From CAZDDB01 sp963843285 (GTDB taxonomy: Bacteria; Acidobacteriota; HRBIN11; JAKEFK01), in contig CAWJJO010000012.1 of the NCBI GenBank assembly GCA_963843285.1, positions 186,001 to 250,000 of the forward strand: 64,000 nucleotides of DNA. Direction: 5' to 3'. The notes beneath the pieces were generated by a model, which made no database searches, had not been told where the DNA came from, and saw only the letters and a list, made by a program, of their open reading frames with translations. Positions within the stretch are counted from its first letter, which is position 1. The number at the start of each line of letters is the position of its first letter. Both the position numbers and the translations under genes were made by a program. Below, piece after piece: positions 9,263-18,900 of the stretch.

Positions 9263-11049
9263 AAACCGGAATATGCGCTTCTATTGTAGACCGTGAAATT
9301 CCCGAATTCTTGAACCGGTTTGTAATTTTCTCTTATATAGTCATCCAGGATTCTCGCGCCTTTATAGTTTCTTCTTTCGAAGTCCTCATCGCCTGTACGA
9401 TTGCTTCGAAGAATCATCCACACAACTTTTCTGTTCTTCAAATCGGTAATCATCTGTCGTTGGATAGATTCTTCCGTGGTAAGTCCGGGTTCCAGCATGT
9501 AGTGTTTCACACCTGCGTTACGGCCTGTGATCCAGAACAATCTTGTTGGACTCATATACACTCTCGAATGATCGTTCAGGCCAATGTAAATGGCATCTTC
9601 CGGAGTCGTGTGCGCTGCTACGAACCTTGCCGCTTCTAGTTCCTCATTTCCAGGATAAAGGCGGGCGAACGGAGTGGAGGAAAGGTCGGAAGACATCAAG
9701 AAATCGCTATCGCTTCTCCTTCCTAATTCCCTTCTCAATTTCAGGATCTCCCAGCTATTTGAAAGATCTTCGCGGGGATGAGTAACAATTGCTTTCAGGT
9801 GCCAGTAAGTTGGGGATGCGCATAATGCGATAATGAAAACGCCGGCAGAATATTGCGCCATTTTGCTCAGTGTTTGATTGCCCGGATGCTCCTTTTTCTG
9901 AAGCAAATAGGGAATCAGAATAACCGCTACGGGAACCAGAACAGTAAAATGCCCTGCATCCATCCGGCTTAGAAAATAATTCGTAAAAAGTGAATAGACT
10001 ATCAGTGTGGTAAATTCACCCTTCTCCACACGAAAATAGACCACCTCAAGAAGGACCAGAATCGTTGTAGTGATGAGAAAGAATTTAGGAAGAAGGTGCT
10101 GATACTGTGTTCCGAGAACAAAAAGAACAGCAAGGCTTAAAGCTGCAGAGGAAAACGCGACGAAAGCACAACGGTCAAATCTCGAGGTTAACTGCGCGGA
10201 GCGAAGCCCCATCCAGATCAGGGGAAAGACAGCGGAAATGAGACTTCCATAACGGTTCAGTCCTTGAGGTAACGTCAGGATTCGATGTTGTTCGAGATTT
10301 TGAGATGGAAAGATCAGAATCTGATTCAACACTTCTGTTGCCGAAGTACCATAAGGAATCAGATATGCTAAGAAGCAAAGAAAAACTGGTAACAGAAAGA
10401 AAAGCATCTTTCGGATTCCCTCTGCTCGAGATACTTTAGTTCGTAGAGTCTCGATTGCCAAACCTATTAAGATGGCCATGACGATATATGAACCGAAATT
10501 CAGTTTGGTCAGGCAGGCCAGGCCGGTCAGAAATCCACTTATGAAAAGGAACAGGATCTCGTGGCTCTTTTTCTGAAGGCTGACGATATAAAGCCACAGA
10601 CCAAGAAAAGCAAGGGCGTAGGCGTTCCACCACACGTAGGTAAAAGCATTTGCCATTAAGATGGTGGAGATCAACGCGAAATTTAAACTAAATAGGCTTC
10701 CCCGAGAGACAAAGGCCTGAAAACCAAAATACAGGCAGATCACCAGGAGAGTATAAAGAAATTCCTGCAGGAGCCTTGCTGAAATTGCAGAGGGTCCGAG
10801 CCAGGAAAATACAAAGGAAATCAGATAATAATTCAAAGCGGGATACATGGACCAGAAGTCAATGTGCGGACTAAAGCCTCTGGAAATCAGGAATGCTCCC
10901 GTGAGTGGTATTGACTCATCGAGGCTCTCAACTTTTGCCAAGAGAAAGTGACAGAAAGAAAGCAAAAGATAAGAAATAAGAACAGCAAGACTTACAATTG
11001 CAAAGAGCTTGCTCGAAATCGATTTTGGAGCGAATTGCACGGTTGACAA
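9259..11049 (-). CDS. Polytopic GT39-like membrane protein
   Basis: 596 residues. About a dozen membrane segments lie in residues 15-420, followed by a ~170-residue soluble C-terminal domain. The first loop carries Glu/Asp (KVESLDESIPLTGAF), as expected for the catalytic acid of polyprenyl-phosphate-dependent transferases, and FSPHIDFWSMYPALNYYL follows, a pattern common in GT39 proteins. The downstream GT2 gene is coupled to it. Probable role: sugar transfer to an envelope glycan or lipid at the outer face. Exact substrate unknown. Confidence 0.72.
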   Translation of the reverse strand: MSTVQFAPKSISSKLFAIVSLAVLISYLLLSFCHFLLAKVESLDESIPLTGAFLISRGFSPHIDFWSMYPALNYYLISFVFSWLGPSAISARLLQEFLYTLLVICLYFGFQAFVSRGSLFSLNFALISTILMANAFTYVWWNAYALAFLGLWLYIVSLQKKSHEILFLFISGFLTGLACLTKLNFGSYIVMAILIGLAIETLRTKVSRAEGIRKMLFFLLPVFLCFLAYLIPYGTSATEVLNQILIFPSQNLEQHRILTLPQGLNRYGSLISAVFPLIWMGLRSAQLTSRFDRCAFVAFSSAALSLAVLFVLGTQYQHLLPKFFLITTTILVLLEVVYFRVEKGEFTTLIVYSLFTNYFLSRMDAGHFTVLVPVAVILIPYLLQKKEHPGNQTLSKMAQYSAGVFIIALCASPTYWHLKAIVTHPREDLSNSWEILKLRRELGRRSDSDFLMSSDLSSTPFARLYPGNEELEAARFVAAHTTPEDAIYIGLNDHSRVYMSPTRLFWITGRNAGVKHYMLEPGLTTEESIQRQMITDLKNRKVVWMILRSNRTGDEDFERRNYKGARILDDYIRENYKPVQEFGNFTVYNRSAYSGL

Positions 11050-11231
11050 GGCCCTATTCTATAGCAAAAAAAGCTCTACACGAGAACCAGTGATGCAATT
11101 GTCACGACCAGCGAGGCGGCAAAACGGTTGTCATATTCCCGGCAGGAAGTAGATGTCGACAAGATGATACAGATGTATCGCGCTCTGATAGAATAAGCAT
11201 CTGTTATCGTCCGGAAACACTGCCGCCGCTA
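11050..11231. other. Divergent intergenic region between GT operons
   Basis: 182 bp separate the minus-strand GT39/GT2 operon from the plus-strand GT2 gene. It must hold two promoters. I see no confident -35/-10 pair, operator or small ORF in it. Confidence 0.35.
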
Positions 11232-12119
11232 ATGGAAAAATATCCACCTACGTTTTCGGTTATTGTTCCCACCTATGGAAGGCATAGACAATTAGGCTCG
11301 TGCCTTCAGGCTTTGGCACAGCTCGACTACCCCCGCGAATTCTTTGAGGTAATTATCGTTGATGACGGCAGCGAAATTTCGGCCGAATCGAGCCTCGAGT
11401 CGTTTCGAGACAAAATTGATATTCAATTTGTCAGACAGGATCATGCCGGGCCCGCAACCGCGCGAAACAGGGGCGCGCAACATGCGAAAAAGGAATTTCT
11501 CGCCTTTACCGATGACGACTGTGCGCCTGCGTCTGATTGGTTGAGGAAGCTGGCCTCCCGCTTTCAAGAGTTACCGGATCATGGCATCGGAGGGCGAATT
11601 CTGAATTCACTTACGAAGAACCTTTATTCTTCCGCCGGCCAATTGCTGACCGATTACCTGTACGCTTATTACCATGATTCCACAGGGAATGTTCGTTTCT
11701 TCGCATCCAATAACCTCGCTTTTCCTGCGAAACGATTCCGGGAAATTGGCGGCTTTGACCAGAGTTTCCCTTTGCCGGCAGCCGAGGATCGCGAGTTGTG
11801 TGACCGTTGGCTCCGCAAGGGTTACAGTTTGACGTATGCGCCGGATGTTGTCGTTTATCATAGCCATGATCTAACGTTTCGGACTTTTTGGAGGCAACAC
11901 TTCAATTACGGGCGCGGCGCTTTGTTCTTTCAGCAAATCCGGCCGGAACCAACTCGCGTCGAGCCATTATCGTTTTATCTGAAGTTGCTGCAATATCCTT
12001 TTCGCCAATCCAGCAGGCATGGATTGATGCTTTCGGCATTGCTGGCTCTTTCGCAAGTAGCTAACGCAACCGGTTTTTTTTGGGAGAAGAAATCTGGAAG
12101 GAACCCCGGACGCGGATGA
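11232..12119 (+). CDS. Family 2 glycosyltransferase
   Basis: 295 residues, with the same design as the gene at 8366: FSVIVPTYGRHRQLGSCLQAL at the start, VIIVDDGSE, AGPATARNRGA, the FTDDDCAP metal site and the AAEDRELCDRW acid motif. The two probably arose by duplication within the locus and flank the GT39-like gene on opposite strands. Cytoplasmic or membrane-associated sugar transferase. The stop lies 26 bp from the convergent GMC gene. Confidence 0.85.
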   Translation: MEKYPPTFSVIVPTYGRHRQLGSCLQALAQLDYPREFFEVIIVDDGSEISAESSLESFRDKIDIQFVRQDHAGPATARNRGAQHAKKEFLAFTDDDCAPASDWLRKLASRFQELPDHGIGGRILNSLTKNLYSSAGQLLTDYLYAYYHDSTGNVRFFASNNLAFPAKRFREIGGFDQSFPLPAAEDRELCDRWLRKGYSLTYAPDVVVYHSHDLTFRTFWRQHFNYGRGALFFQQIRPEPTRVEPLSFYLKLLQYPFRQSSRHGLMLSALLALSQVANATGFFWEKKSGRNPGRG

Positions 12120-12145
12120 AAGGTGGAGGGCATCCGTCCATCACA

Positions 12146-13720
12146 TTACGCATGAAAATTGGAGCTCAAAATATAATCGCAGGCTCGTAAGGCAAGAGCC
12201 ATCGTAGTCAGGGTGGGGTTCTGAAAACTGATCGTGGGAAAACAGGAGGAATCAACAACAAATAGGTTGGGAATCTCCCACATCTGATTGTGTCCATTGA
12301 GCACAGATTCTTTTTCGGTTCGCCCCATCCGCACTCCACCGCTTTCATGAATGGCACTTCCAGGCACCGGGCGATCACTAATGATTCCGGTACGGCGAAC
12401 GAAAGCGGAAAGCATGCGAATCGGCAGCGGCAAGAATTCGCGTGATCTGGAAAATCCTGCTGCATCCGCAAGTTCTTGCATAGTCCGGACAGCATCCGCA
12501 CACAAAGCTTTTTCATTCTCTGAATACGAGCATTCAATGTGCGCCGCGGGTATTCCCCACCTATCTTTTACCTTCCGGTTCAACGTAACCCGGTTCTCTT
12601 TTTTCGGCAGCATTTCACCGACCGCTGCAAGTGACCAGAACATTCCGGCTCGCCCCAGAGATCCCTGAATCCCGTAGGTACCCCGGAAACCGCCATCCTC
12701 AAACTGGCGTTTTCTGATTCGTGGCAGGTACACCCCCATATCCGAGGAGAGATTAAACCAATTCGGAGCTATGTGACTGCTTTCAGTCGTGGATCCAATT
12801 TGCCAAACGCTGATATGATCCATGACGTAACAACCGAGAACTCCGGATGAATTTCCCAGTCCGCCTGGATGCTTTCCTGAAGAAAAGTTTAGCAAAATCC
12901 GGATCGTTTCAATCGTGGACGCACAACAGACTACAACGTCGCTATAGAAATTGAGGCGTGTACCGGCAAGGCAGTCAACGCAGGATACGCCTACTGCGCG
13001 CTTTTCTTCCGGATCCATCAGTATGGAATCGACCGCCATGGATGGCCTCAACTCCGCGCGTCCGGTTTCGAGGGCGCTCTGCAGCATAGGAGATACCGGA
13101 CCGCAAGGATAACCCAGAACCCGGATTGGAATCACAACTCTACCGGGCCACTTTTTCTCAACAGAAACCTTAAAATGATGTTCTGTTGGAGTAATCTCAT
13201 GATTTCTTACGTAGTGTCCATCCGGCAATCCATCGATGCCGTCTTTTTGGCCTTCCAGCATCAAGAATTCTTCGATGCGACCGTAATGGGTCTCAAGATC
13301 GCTATAGGAAATCGGCCAGGCTGCGCCGTCTTCCGCTTCGTATTGAAAGTCTTCCGGCGCGAATCTGAGAGCGAGTCGTCCCCAGGTATGACCTCTGCCG
13401 CCTACCTGTCTGCCACGGAACCATCGAAATGGCTTCTCTTTCGGGAATGTGTACGGGTTTTGCCTTTCATCGACATAGAAGTGTTGCGTTGCGGAATTCA
13501 ATACGGCGGCGCTGGCGATTCGCCGATGGCCACCCAAAAGGAAGCCTGCCCGCTGGACAATGCCGTCTTTTGGAGTTCGAACAAAGTCGGCTTCCTTCAT
13601 CACCGGGCCAGCCTCCAGAATCAATACACGAAGCCCTCCTTCCGATAAACCTTTGGCCATCCATTCTCCATTCAATCCGGCTCCAATTACGATTGCGTCG
13701 TAGTGATTGTGTTTATTCAT
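12146..13720 (-). CDS. GMC family FAD oxidoreductase, distinct subtype
   Basis: 524 residues. FAD-binding start YDAIVIGAGLNGEWMAKGLSE, with an acid in LILEAG. The central RGRQVGGRGHTWGR block is typical of GMC enzymes acting on sugars or alcohols. The C-terminal region has SAIHESGGVRMG (catalytic His) and NPTLTTMALALRACDYIL. It diverges clearly from the tandem GMC pair at 1798-4832. The ATG overlaps the end of the upstream GT2 gene by 8 bp, so a transferase and an oxidoreductase are made together, perhaps to modify one glycan or lipid-linked sugar (inference). Confidence 0.87.
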   Translation of the reverse strand: MNKHNHYDAIVIGAGLNGEWMAKGLSEGGLRVLILEAGPVMKEADFVRTPKDGIVQRAGFLLGGHRRIASAAVLNSATQHFYVDERQNPYTFPKEKPFRWFRGRQVGGRGHTWGRLALRFAPEDFQYEAEDGAAWPISYSDLETHYGRIEEFLMLEGQKDGIDGLPDGHYVRNHEITPTEHHFKVSVEKKWPGRVVIPIRVLGYPCGPVSPMLQSALETGRAELRPSMAVDSILMDPEEKRAVGVSCVDCLAGTRLNFYSDVVVCCASTIETIRILLNFSSGKHPGGLGNSSGVLGCYVMDHISVWQIGSTTESSHIAPNWFNLSSDMGVYLPRIRKRQFEDGGFRGTYGIQGSLGRAGMFWSLAAVGEMLPKKENRVTLNRKVKDRWGIPAAHIECSYSENEKALCADAVRTMQELADAAGFSRSREFLPLPIRMLSAFVRRTGIISDRPVPGSAIHESGGVRMGRTEKESVLNGHNQMWEIPNLFVVDSSCFPTISFQNPTLTTMALALRACDYILSSNFHA

Positions 13721-14510
13721 TGATTGGACCTACAGAACTTAGTTGAGCTTGAATTCTTCTCCCCTGCTCCAGATCAAAAATCCTGAATTTTGCAAGACTC
13801 CATTTCTGCAGACGATAACTCAAAGAAACTCTAAGTACTCCGAAGCCGTATTTCACGCTTCGCTTAAAACTGATGCTGCTGGCCTCTTTATGATACTTTG
13901 CCGGACAACTTACTTCTCCAATTTCATACCCGGCGTATGCAATCTGGGCCAATATTTCGTTATCAAACACAAAGTCATCCGAGTTTTCTTCCAGCGGAAG
14001 CTTTAAGAGAATCTCTTTGTCAAAAGCCCTGTACCCTGTGTGGTATTCGGCCAGCTTCTGGTTCAACAGGATGTTTTGAAAAAGGGTGAGCAGCCGATTC
14101 GATACATACTTGTAAAACGGCATGCCTCCTTTTAATGCACCCTTTCCGAGGATTCTAGATCCCAACATTGCGGCAAATAGGCCTCGGACAACCGGATACA
14201 CCATGGCCTCCATTAACAATGGAGTATATTGATAATCCGGGTGCAACATGACTACAATGTCTGCTCCTGCTGCTAAAGCTTCGCGGTAACAGGTTTTCTG
14301 GTTGCCACCATAACCCCGGTTCTTTTCGTGACGGATTATTTTTTGTATCCCAAGCTTTTTTGCCAGCTCCACCGTGTCATCGAGAGAGAAATCATCCACC
14401 AGTATGATTTCGTCCACAATATCAAACGGAATCTGTCGATAGGTAAGTTCCAGAGTTCTTTCGGCGTTGTAGGCCGGCATCACAACGATGATTTTCTTTC
14501 CCTCAATCAT
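13713..14510 (-). CDS. GT2 glycosyltransferase, DPM1/polyprenyl-phosphate type
   Basis: The start is set at Met in MIEGKKIIVVMPAYNAERTL (14510). The longer frame back to 14648 adds 46 residues with no family similarity. The GT-A core has LVDDFSLDDT, the HPDYQY donor/metal motif in place of DxD, and GYRAFDKEIL plus CPAKYHKEASSISF, all typical of dolichol/undecaprenyl-phosphate mannosyltransferase-like enzymes. There is no C-terminal membrane helix. It probably makes the lipid-linked sugar used by GT39-type enzymes nearby. Coupled to the downstream GMC gene. Confidence 0.82.
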   Translation of the reverse strand: MIEGKKIIVVMPAYNAERTLELTYRQIPFDIVDEIILVDDFSLDDTVELAKKLGIQKIIRHEKNRGYGGNQKTCYREALAAGADIVVMLHPDYQYTPLLMEAMVYPVVRGLFAAMLGSRILGKGALKGGMPFYKYVSNRLLTLFQNILLNQKLAEYHTGYRAFDKEILLKLPLEENSDDFVFDNEILAQIAYAGYEIGEVSCPAKYHKEASSISFKRSVKYGFGVLRVSLSYRLQKWSLAKFRIFDLEQGRRIQAQLSSVGPINE

Positions 14511-14702
14511 TGAAAAATATGCTCGATCGATTGCTTTTCCACCAGACAAGATAACAACAAATAGACCGACAAGCCGTTCAACAAGTTTCTGCACCGCAAA
14601 ACGTCTGTCACAGCGAAACCTTGCTTCAGAATACCACTGAATACGCATCGGTCTTCATCGGGACTTCATATTCACCAGGCACTCCTGGTGTAGTATTAAC
14701 AC

Positions 14703-15617
14703 ATGCCGAAGACAAGAATTGCACTCCTGATTCCCTGTTACAACGAGGAAATCACGATCGGCGAAGTGGTGCAAAGTTTCCGGAATCAGTTGCCCGATGC
14801 AGCCGTGTACGTGTTTGATAACAACTCTTCGGATGGCACCATGGAAAGAGCGACGGAAGCGGGGGCCACCGTGCTGCTGGAGCGCAGACAGGGAAAGGGA
14901 TACGTGGTTCAATCGATGTTCCGGCTGGTGGAAGCTGATGTTTATGTCATGGTAGATGGCGATGGAACATATCCGGCAGAAGCTGTGCACAAAATTCTCG
15001 CGCCCGTATTGAGCGGAGAAGCGGACATGGTTGTTGGATCGCGGCTCCACCCGGAATCACAAAGCCAATTCAAGACGCTCAACCGCTTCGGCAATCGTTG
15101 TATCACAACGCTATTGCGCCGCATCTTCCATGTGAAGCTCACAGACATCCTTTCCGGCTATCGCGCATTTAACCGCGATTTCGTTAAAGGAATTCCGCTG
15201 TTTGGCGGAGGTTTTGAGATCGAAACAGAGCTGACCATCAAAGCGCTCGAACGCGGCTACCGGATGGTTGAAGTGCCGATCGATCTGACATCGCGTCCTG
15301 CAGGCTCACAATCTAAAATTCGTTTGGTACGCGATGGGTTTCTGATTCTCAACACGATCCTGGCTTTTTTTCGCGATTACAAACCGCTCACCTTTTTTGG
15401 TTTCACCGGTCTGGCTCTTGCGATCACAGGAATTGTGCTGAGTGTGTTTTTTTCCACGTCCGCGTTGTACCTGGCGCTTGTGCTTTCGGGTTTGCTTCTG
15501 ATGATTGCCGGACTGATCCTGCATACAATCGTGCGACGCTTCCAGGAGCTCGATCACCAGATCCGGGTCCAAAAACCACCGCTATTGTCTCAGGAAACGG
15601 ACCGAAACAAACGATAA
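14703..15617 (+). CDS. GT2 glycosyltransferase with two C-terminal membrane helices
   Basis: 304 residues. The core reads IALLIPCYNEEITIGEVVQSF, VFDNNSSDGT, then MVDGDGTYPAE as the metal site and LSGYRAFNRDFVKGIP near ~150. Two hydrophobic helices (residues ~225-285) and a basic tail finish the protein. This is the polyprenyl-phosphate glucosyl/mannosyltransferase arrangement, distinct from the soluble enzyme transcribed away from it at 14510. The last 36 bp overlap the convergent ORF at 15582. Confidence 0.84.
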   Translation: MPKTRIALLIPCYNEEITIGEVVQSFRNQLPDAAVYVFDNNSSDGTMERATEAGATVLLERRQGKGYVVQSMFRLVEADVYVMVDGDGTYPAEAVHKILAPVLSGEADMVVGSRLHPESQSQFKTLNRFGNRCITTLLRRIFHVKLTDILSGYRAFNRDFVKGIPLFGGGFEIETELTIKALERGYRMVEVPIDLTSRPAGSQSKIRLVRDGFLILNTILAFFRDYKPLTFFGFTGLALAITGIVLSVFFSTSALYLALVLSGLLLMIAGLILHTIVRRFQELDHQIRVQKPPLLSQETDRNKR

Positions 15618-16445
15618 TCCCAGGTTGCGGCGATCCGCCTTTGATTTGATCGGTACAAAAGTTTGCGAACGGATTAACAGACTGTGAATTTCTGGAATCT
15701 CCTTCCCGTCAACCTGAAAATGATACTCACCTGCCTCACTCTTCAGCAAAGTTGCAGCAGTTGTGCCATTTATAATCAATTCCGGGTTTCCGCCGCCCGC
15801 CGGAAATCTTTTGATCGTTGACAGGATCAGCGTCGTGTCCTTTCCTTCCGTGTGAAACGTAAAGTCAGTGATCTCACTGGCCCCTGTAGTCCACCGCCAC
15901 CCCCTTTCCTGCGAATAGAAGTTCAGAAATGTCACATCCTGATCATCAAAACGAATTCCACTCTTTTCAGGCGGGGCTTCCTTCTCAGAGATCCGATAAA
16001 CATCCAGATTCATGGAACTGTTTTGGGGGGGATCAGGAAACGAATCTTGATTTACCTTAGGAATATACACAAAGGAAATGTGAAAACCTGTTCGTTTTTC
16101 GACACGAAAAATCCTCTGCGACTTCAACGCTGTGAGACTGGAAGGGTCCAGGATCGCAAAAAGAGGTCTTCGTTGACGCTTCAAATAGGAATCAACGATC
16201 GCTTTGAATCGGGGAGATAGTTGCCGATCAAAAGGCAATAGTAGCACATCGCGATCTAGAAAATACTGAAGCGGCGTCTCCAGGTGAATCCCTGCATAAT
16301 TATCGGCAACCAGAAGTAGCGCATTCGCCGGGACATGATCGTCCAGAGTCTTCGTCTGCGCAAGTACATCTTTATATAGCCGCTGCGCCAGTAGATCGTA
16401 AGAGTTAGTAATAAAGACGCACGCAATCGCACCAACAAAAATCAC
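15582..16445 (-). CDS. C-terminal part of frameshifted polytopic GT-C-like protein
   Basis: 287 residues with a GTG as apparent start. The frame is open upstream to 16497, and reading it back gives NTIDFLFVIFVGAIACVF, a membrane helix that begins before the nominal start. A soluble ~260-residue domain follows. This is the expected extracytoplasmic C-terminal domain of the polytopic protein at 16405-18159. I regard both ORFs as one gene of about 835 codons separated by a one-base indel near 16467-16469 (GGG tract). It is not an independent gene on present evidence. Confidence 0.62.
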   Translation of the reverse strand: MIFVGAIACVFITNSYDLLAQRLYKDVLAQTKTLDDHVPANALLLVADNYAGIHLETPLQYFLDRDVLLLPFDRQLSPRFKAIVDSYLKRQRRPLFAILDPSSLTALKSQRIFRVEKRTGFHISFVYIPKVNQDSFPDPPQNSSMNLDVYRISEKEAPPEKSGIRFDDQDVTFLNFYSQERGWRWTTGASEITDFTFHTEGKDTTLILSTIKRFPAGGGNPELIINGTTAATLLKSEAGEYHFQVDGKEIPEIHSLLIRSQTFVPIKSKADRRNLGLSFVSVRFLRQ

Positions 16446-18159
16446 GAAAAGAAAATCGATCGTGTTCCCGAATTGGAACGCGGTGCATCTTGCCCGTTAG
16501 ACTAATTGCGTGCACTTTCGTCGCCGGCGGGCTGAAAGCGCGAGCTCCATTTGCCCGCGGTCCGAATCGAATCAGAGCCTGGCGCCAGCCGCTGACACCA
16601 AAAAGGAACAGCAGCGGAAACACAACCGGAACAAATCTGCGGATCGTCCAAGGCTGATACTGAAATACGATCAGCGGAAAGATCAGGAGTGAGATCAAGT
16701 GTACCGGCAAAAACAGAAAAGCGCTCCGGGCAGGAAGGGAATCACTTTGCAGATAAAGGAACAGAACAGCCCCTATGAGCAAAAGCCCGAGGACTGCAGG
16801 AGAGGTGTAAAGAGAGAGCCAGCCGGTGTGCTGAAAGATGTCCGTCCAGTGAAAGCGCCGACGAAATAAAGACGACATCATCACGGCGATCGTCAAAATA
16901 CAAATGAGAATTCGTAAGCCACGTTTCCTCTCCACTGCACTCATGAGAACACTCGAGAGCGGGACTAGAAGAGCATATAGCGCCATCAGGAGCAGTCCTC
17001 CGATCCAGCGTTGCTGCAACAAGAAAGAGCCGAACTGCCGCAGCGACTCCGCCCAAACTTTCGTCACATTCTTATGTCCAAAGAAGGTCCCGACATACAG
17101 GTATTCCTGGACCGTAAGCTGTTGGTACAGCGCCAGGAATCCACACGCGACCAGACAAACAAACAGCGTCCGCCATCTGGAAAGATTTTCTGCCAGAGGG
17201 CGCAGCATCGCAAAAACAAGCACCAGGCACAACGATCCATAAAAAAGCGAAAGGACGTGGCAGAGAAAAGTGGAGCCCCAGAGCATACCCACTACGAGCT
17301 GGTGTCCATGCTGCATCGTGCCGTCCGCACGCAATCCGCTGACAAAAACCCACAGACCGCTCAGAAATAGTGCTTGACCCAACCCCTCCGAGGTTGGCAT
17401 CCGCAAGAAATAAATCTCCGGATAAAAGCACAGAAAAAGCAGGGGTAAGGCGATGCCGGTTAACAGACCGCCGAATCTCCTCCCCAGCAGAAAAATCGCG
17501 GTCAAGCTCAGGATATAAAAGAAGGTGAGCAGAAGGAGAAATTGCTGTTGGCCCAGAATGGGAATCGCTGCCCCAAGCCAGACAGGAAACATGTGATAGA
17601 AGCCAAAAGTAACAGTCCCTTTGGAAACATCGATAAGCCTCACCCCACCTGGAAATCGCGCATCGACTCCCGTGGTGTCAAGCTTGAAACGGTTAAAAAA
17701 CAAGCTCTTCCGTTCATTCTGACTCATCTCAAGAACAAGTGGATCGGTATAGAAAAGTCCTCCTGATTTGGCAATCTGTCCGGCGGTTGAAAGATAGACC
17801 GATGCGTCATCGCCCTGCAAAAATGCTTCATACGGCGGACATAGTCTTGAAAATGCCATGACGGAGAAACCAATTGCAAGACAAAAAAGGATGTAGGAGA
17901 CGGAGACACGTCTTTTCACGATCAGAAGCGACAGGAAGACAAGCAGAGCCGACGCAATGGCCACGGGCCTGAGGTAGCCGAAAAAGGCAAGAAGAAAAAA
18001 AATCAAAGAGCAAAGCCCAACTCCGGCAACAAAAATCTGAAACAGATCGGCAAAGGAGAGTTTCTTAGATTCGGATATTGTTGGAAACAAGAGGTGGAAA
18101 AACCACCCGGCGAGGCCGATGAAGAGAATAAAACCGATCAGTTTTAATTCATTGATCAA
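16405..18159 (-). CDS. N-terminal part of frameshifted polytopic GT-C-like protein
   Basis: 584 codons as read. At least twelve membrane segments run from residue 5 to ~520, with a loop containing LQGDDASVYLSTAGQIA near residue 145; these acids resemble GT39-type loop residues. The last ~40 residues are polar and Arg-rich and do not continue the pattern. The natural continuation (a membrane helix and a soluble domain) is in the -1 neighbouring frame at 15582-16496. Likely an envelope glycan enzyme or membrane protein of the same locus. Confidence 0.68.
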   Translation of the reverse strand: MINELKLIGFILFIGLAGWFFHLLFPTISESKKLSFADLFQIFVAGVGLCSLIFFLLAFFGYLRPVAIASALLVFLSLLIVKRRVSVSYILFCLAIGFSVMAFSRLCPPYEAFLQGDDASVYLSTAGQIAKSGGLFYTDPLVLEMSQNERKSLFFNRFKLDTTGVDARFPGGVRLIDVSKGTVTFGFYHMFPVWLGAAIPILGQQQFLLLLTFFYILSLTAIFLLGRRFGGLLTGIALPLLFLCFYPEIYFLRMPTSEGLGQALFLSGLWVFVSGLRADGTMQHGHQLVVGMLWGSTFLCHVLSLFYGSLCLVLVFAMLRPLAENLSRWRTLFVCLVACGFLALYQQLTVQEYLYVGTFFGHKNVTKVWAESLRQFGSFLLQQRWIGGLLLMALYALLVPLSSVLMSAVERKRGLRILICILTIAVMMSSLFRRRFHWTDIFQHTGWLSLYTSPAVLGLLLIGAVLFLYLQSDSLPARSAFLFLPVHLISLLIFPLIVFQYQPWTIRRFVPVVFPLLFLFGVSGWRQALIRFGPRANGARAFSPPATKVHAISLTGKMHRVPIREHDRFSFRDFCWCDCVRLYY

Positions 18160-18183
18160 CAGTCAGAGTATAGCATTGAACCC

Positions 18184-18349
18184 AGAGGGAGCGCAGGCTT
18201 CCAGCCCGCATTATGGGTCGCAGGCATCCTGCCTGTCACATTTTCATAGCACATAAACAATTACAAAGCGAAATCTTTTCCTTTGTGAACTTTGTGGCTT
18301 TGTGGTGAATTTTTGGAAGGAGTAGGGGGCGCGCGTTTCGCGCGCGCCC
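18184..18349. repeat. Repeat-bearing intergenic region with GC hairpin after sigma gene
   Basis: It holds a GCAGGC..CCAGCC..GGCAGGC..CCTGCC type palindromic stretch (18184-18239), an AT-richer segment with repeated CTTTGTGG words (18280-18307), and a strong GGGCGCGCG hairpin (18327-18349). The hairpin lies just past the stop of the minus-strand sigma gene. It may end that transcript, but there is no T-tract. Similar CTTTGTG words recur at 61038-61062. Confidence 0.4.
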
Positions 18350-18357
18350 GCAGAACA

Positions 18358-18900
18358 TTAATTTAGATAACTGGCCAGAGCATCCACGGAGTTCGATTTG
18401 CGAAGCTTGTTCAGTGCCTGTGCTTCAATCTGACGAATTCGCTCCCGGGACAAATTCATCCTGTCTCCAATCTGCTTTAACGTCAACGGATTGTCGTCGT
18501 CCAGGCCGAAACGCAGCCGCAAAACCTTTTCTTCGGTTCCGCTCAACGATCCGAGAGACCTGTTAATTTGATCGTGCAGGTGCATCGTGATCGCATTGTC
18601 TTCCGCTGAAGATACGGTCGTTTGCACGAGAGCATCTCCCAGGGTTAAGTCGCCGGCATCATCAATCGGATGATCCAGCGAAAGCGTTCCCGCAGTAGCT
18701 TCGAGCGAAGCATTCAATTCTTTCAGAGTTACACCGATCTGCTCTGCAAGGACTTCACGGCTCGGTGTTTCATTTTGTTCACTTCGCGCCTTGGAAAGTG
18801 TCGTTGCTACACGATAGAGAATATTCGCCGTTTCGGGGGTGAAAGCCGGAAGACCTGGCTCGCCTGGGATAGATAATGCAGGATCGACTGCCGGATCCAC
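18358..18900 (-). CDS. Sigma-70 regions 3-4, C-terminal part of frameshifted gene
   Basis: Authentic coding begins near PETANILYRVATTLSKA (about 18836); the upstream codons to 18900 are out of frame with the real protein. Region 3 follows, then region 4 with TEEKVLRLRFGLDDDNPLTLKQIGDRMNLSRERIRQIEAQAL, the helix-turn-helix that binds -35 elements. This is the RpoD/RpoS-type (non-ECF) signature. It belongs with the ORF at 18807-19223. Restoring one C in the CCCCC run near 18836-18840 joins the two into one protein of about 290 residues. Confidence 0.85.
   Translation of the reverse strand: MDPAVDPALSIPGEPGLPAFTPETANILYRVATTLSKARSEQNETPSREVLAEQIGVTLKELNASLEATAGTLSLDHPIDDAGDLTLGDALVQTTVSSAEDNAITMHLHDQINRSLGSLSGTEEKVLRLRFGLDDDNPLTLKQIGDRMNLSRERIRQIEAQALNKLRKSNSVDALASYLN

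Noticed and set aside
13175..13648. 157-codon plus-strand frame
   Set aside because: Lies wholly antisense inside the GMC gene with FAD motifs; shadow frame.
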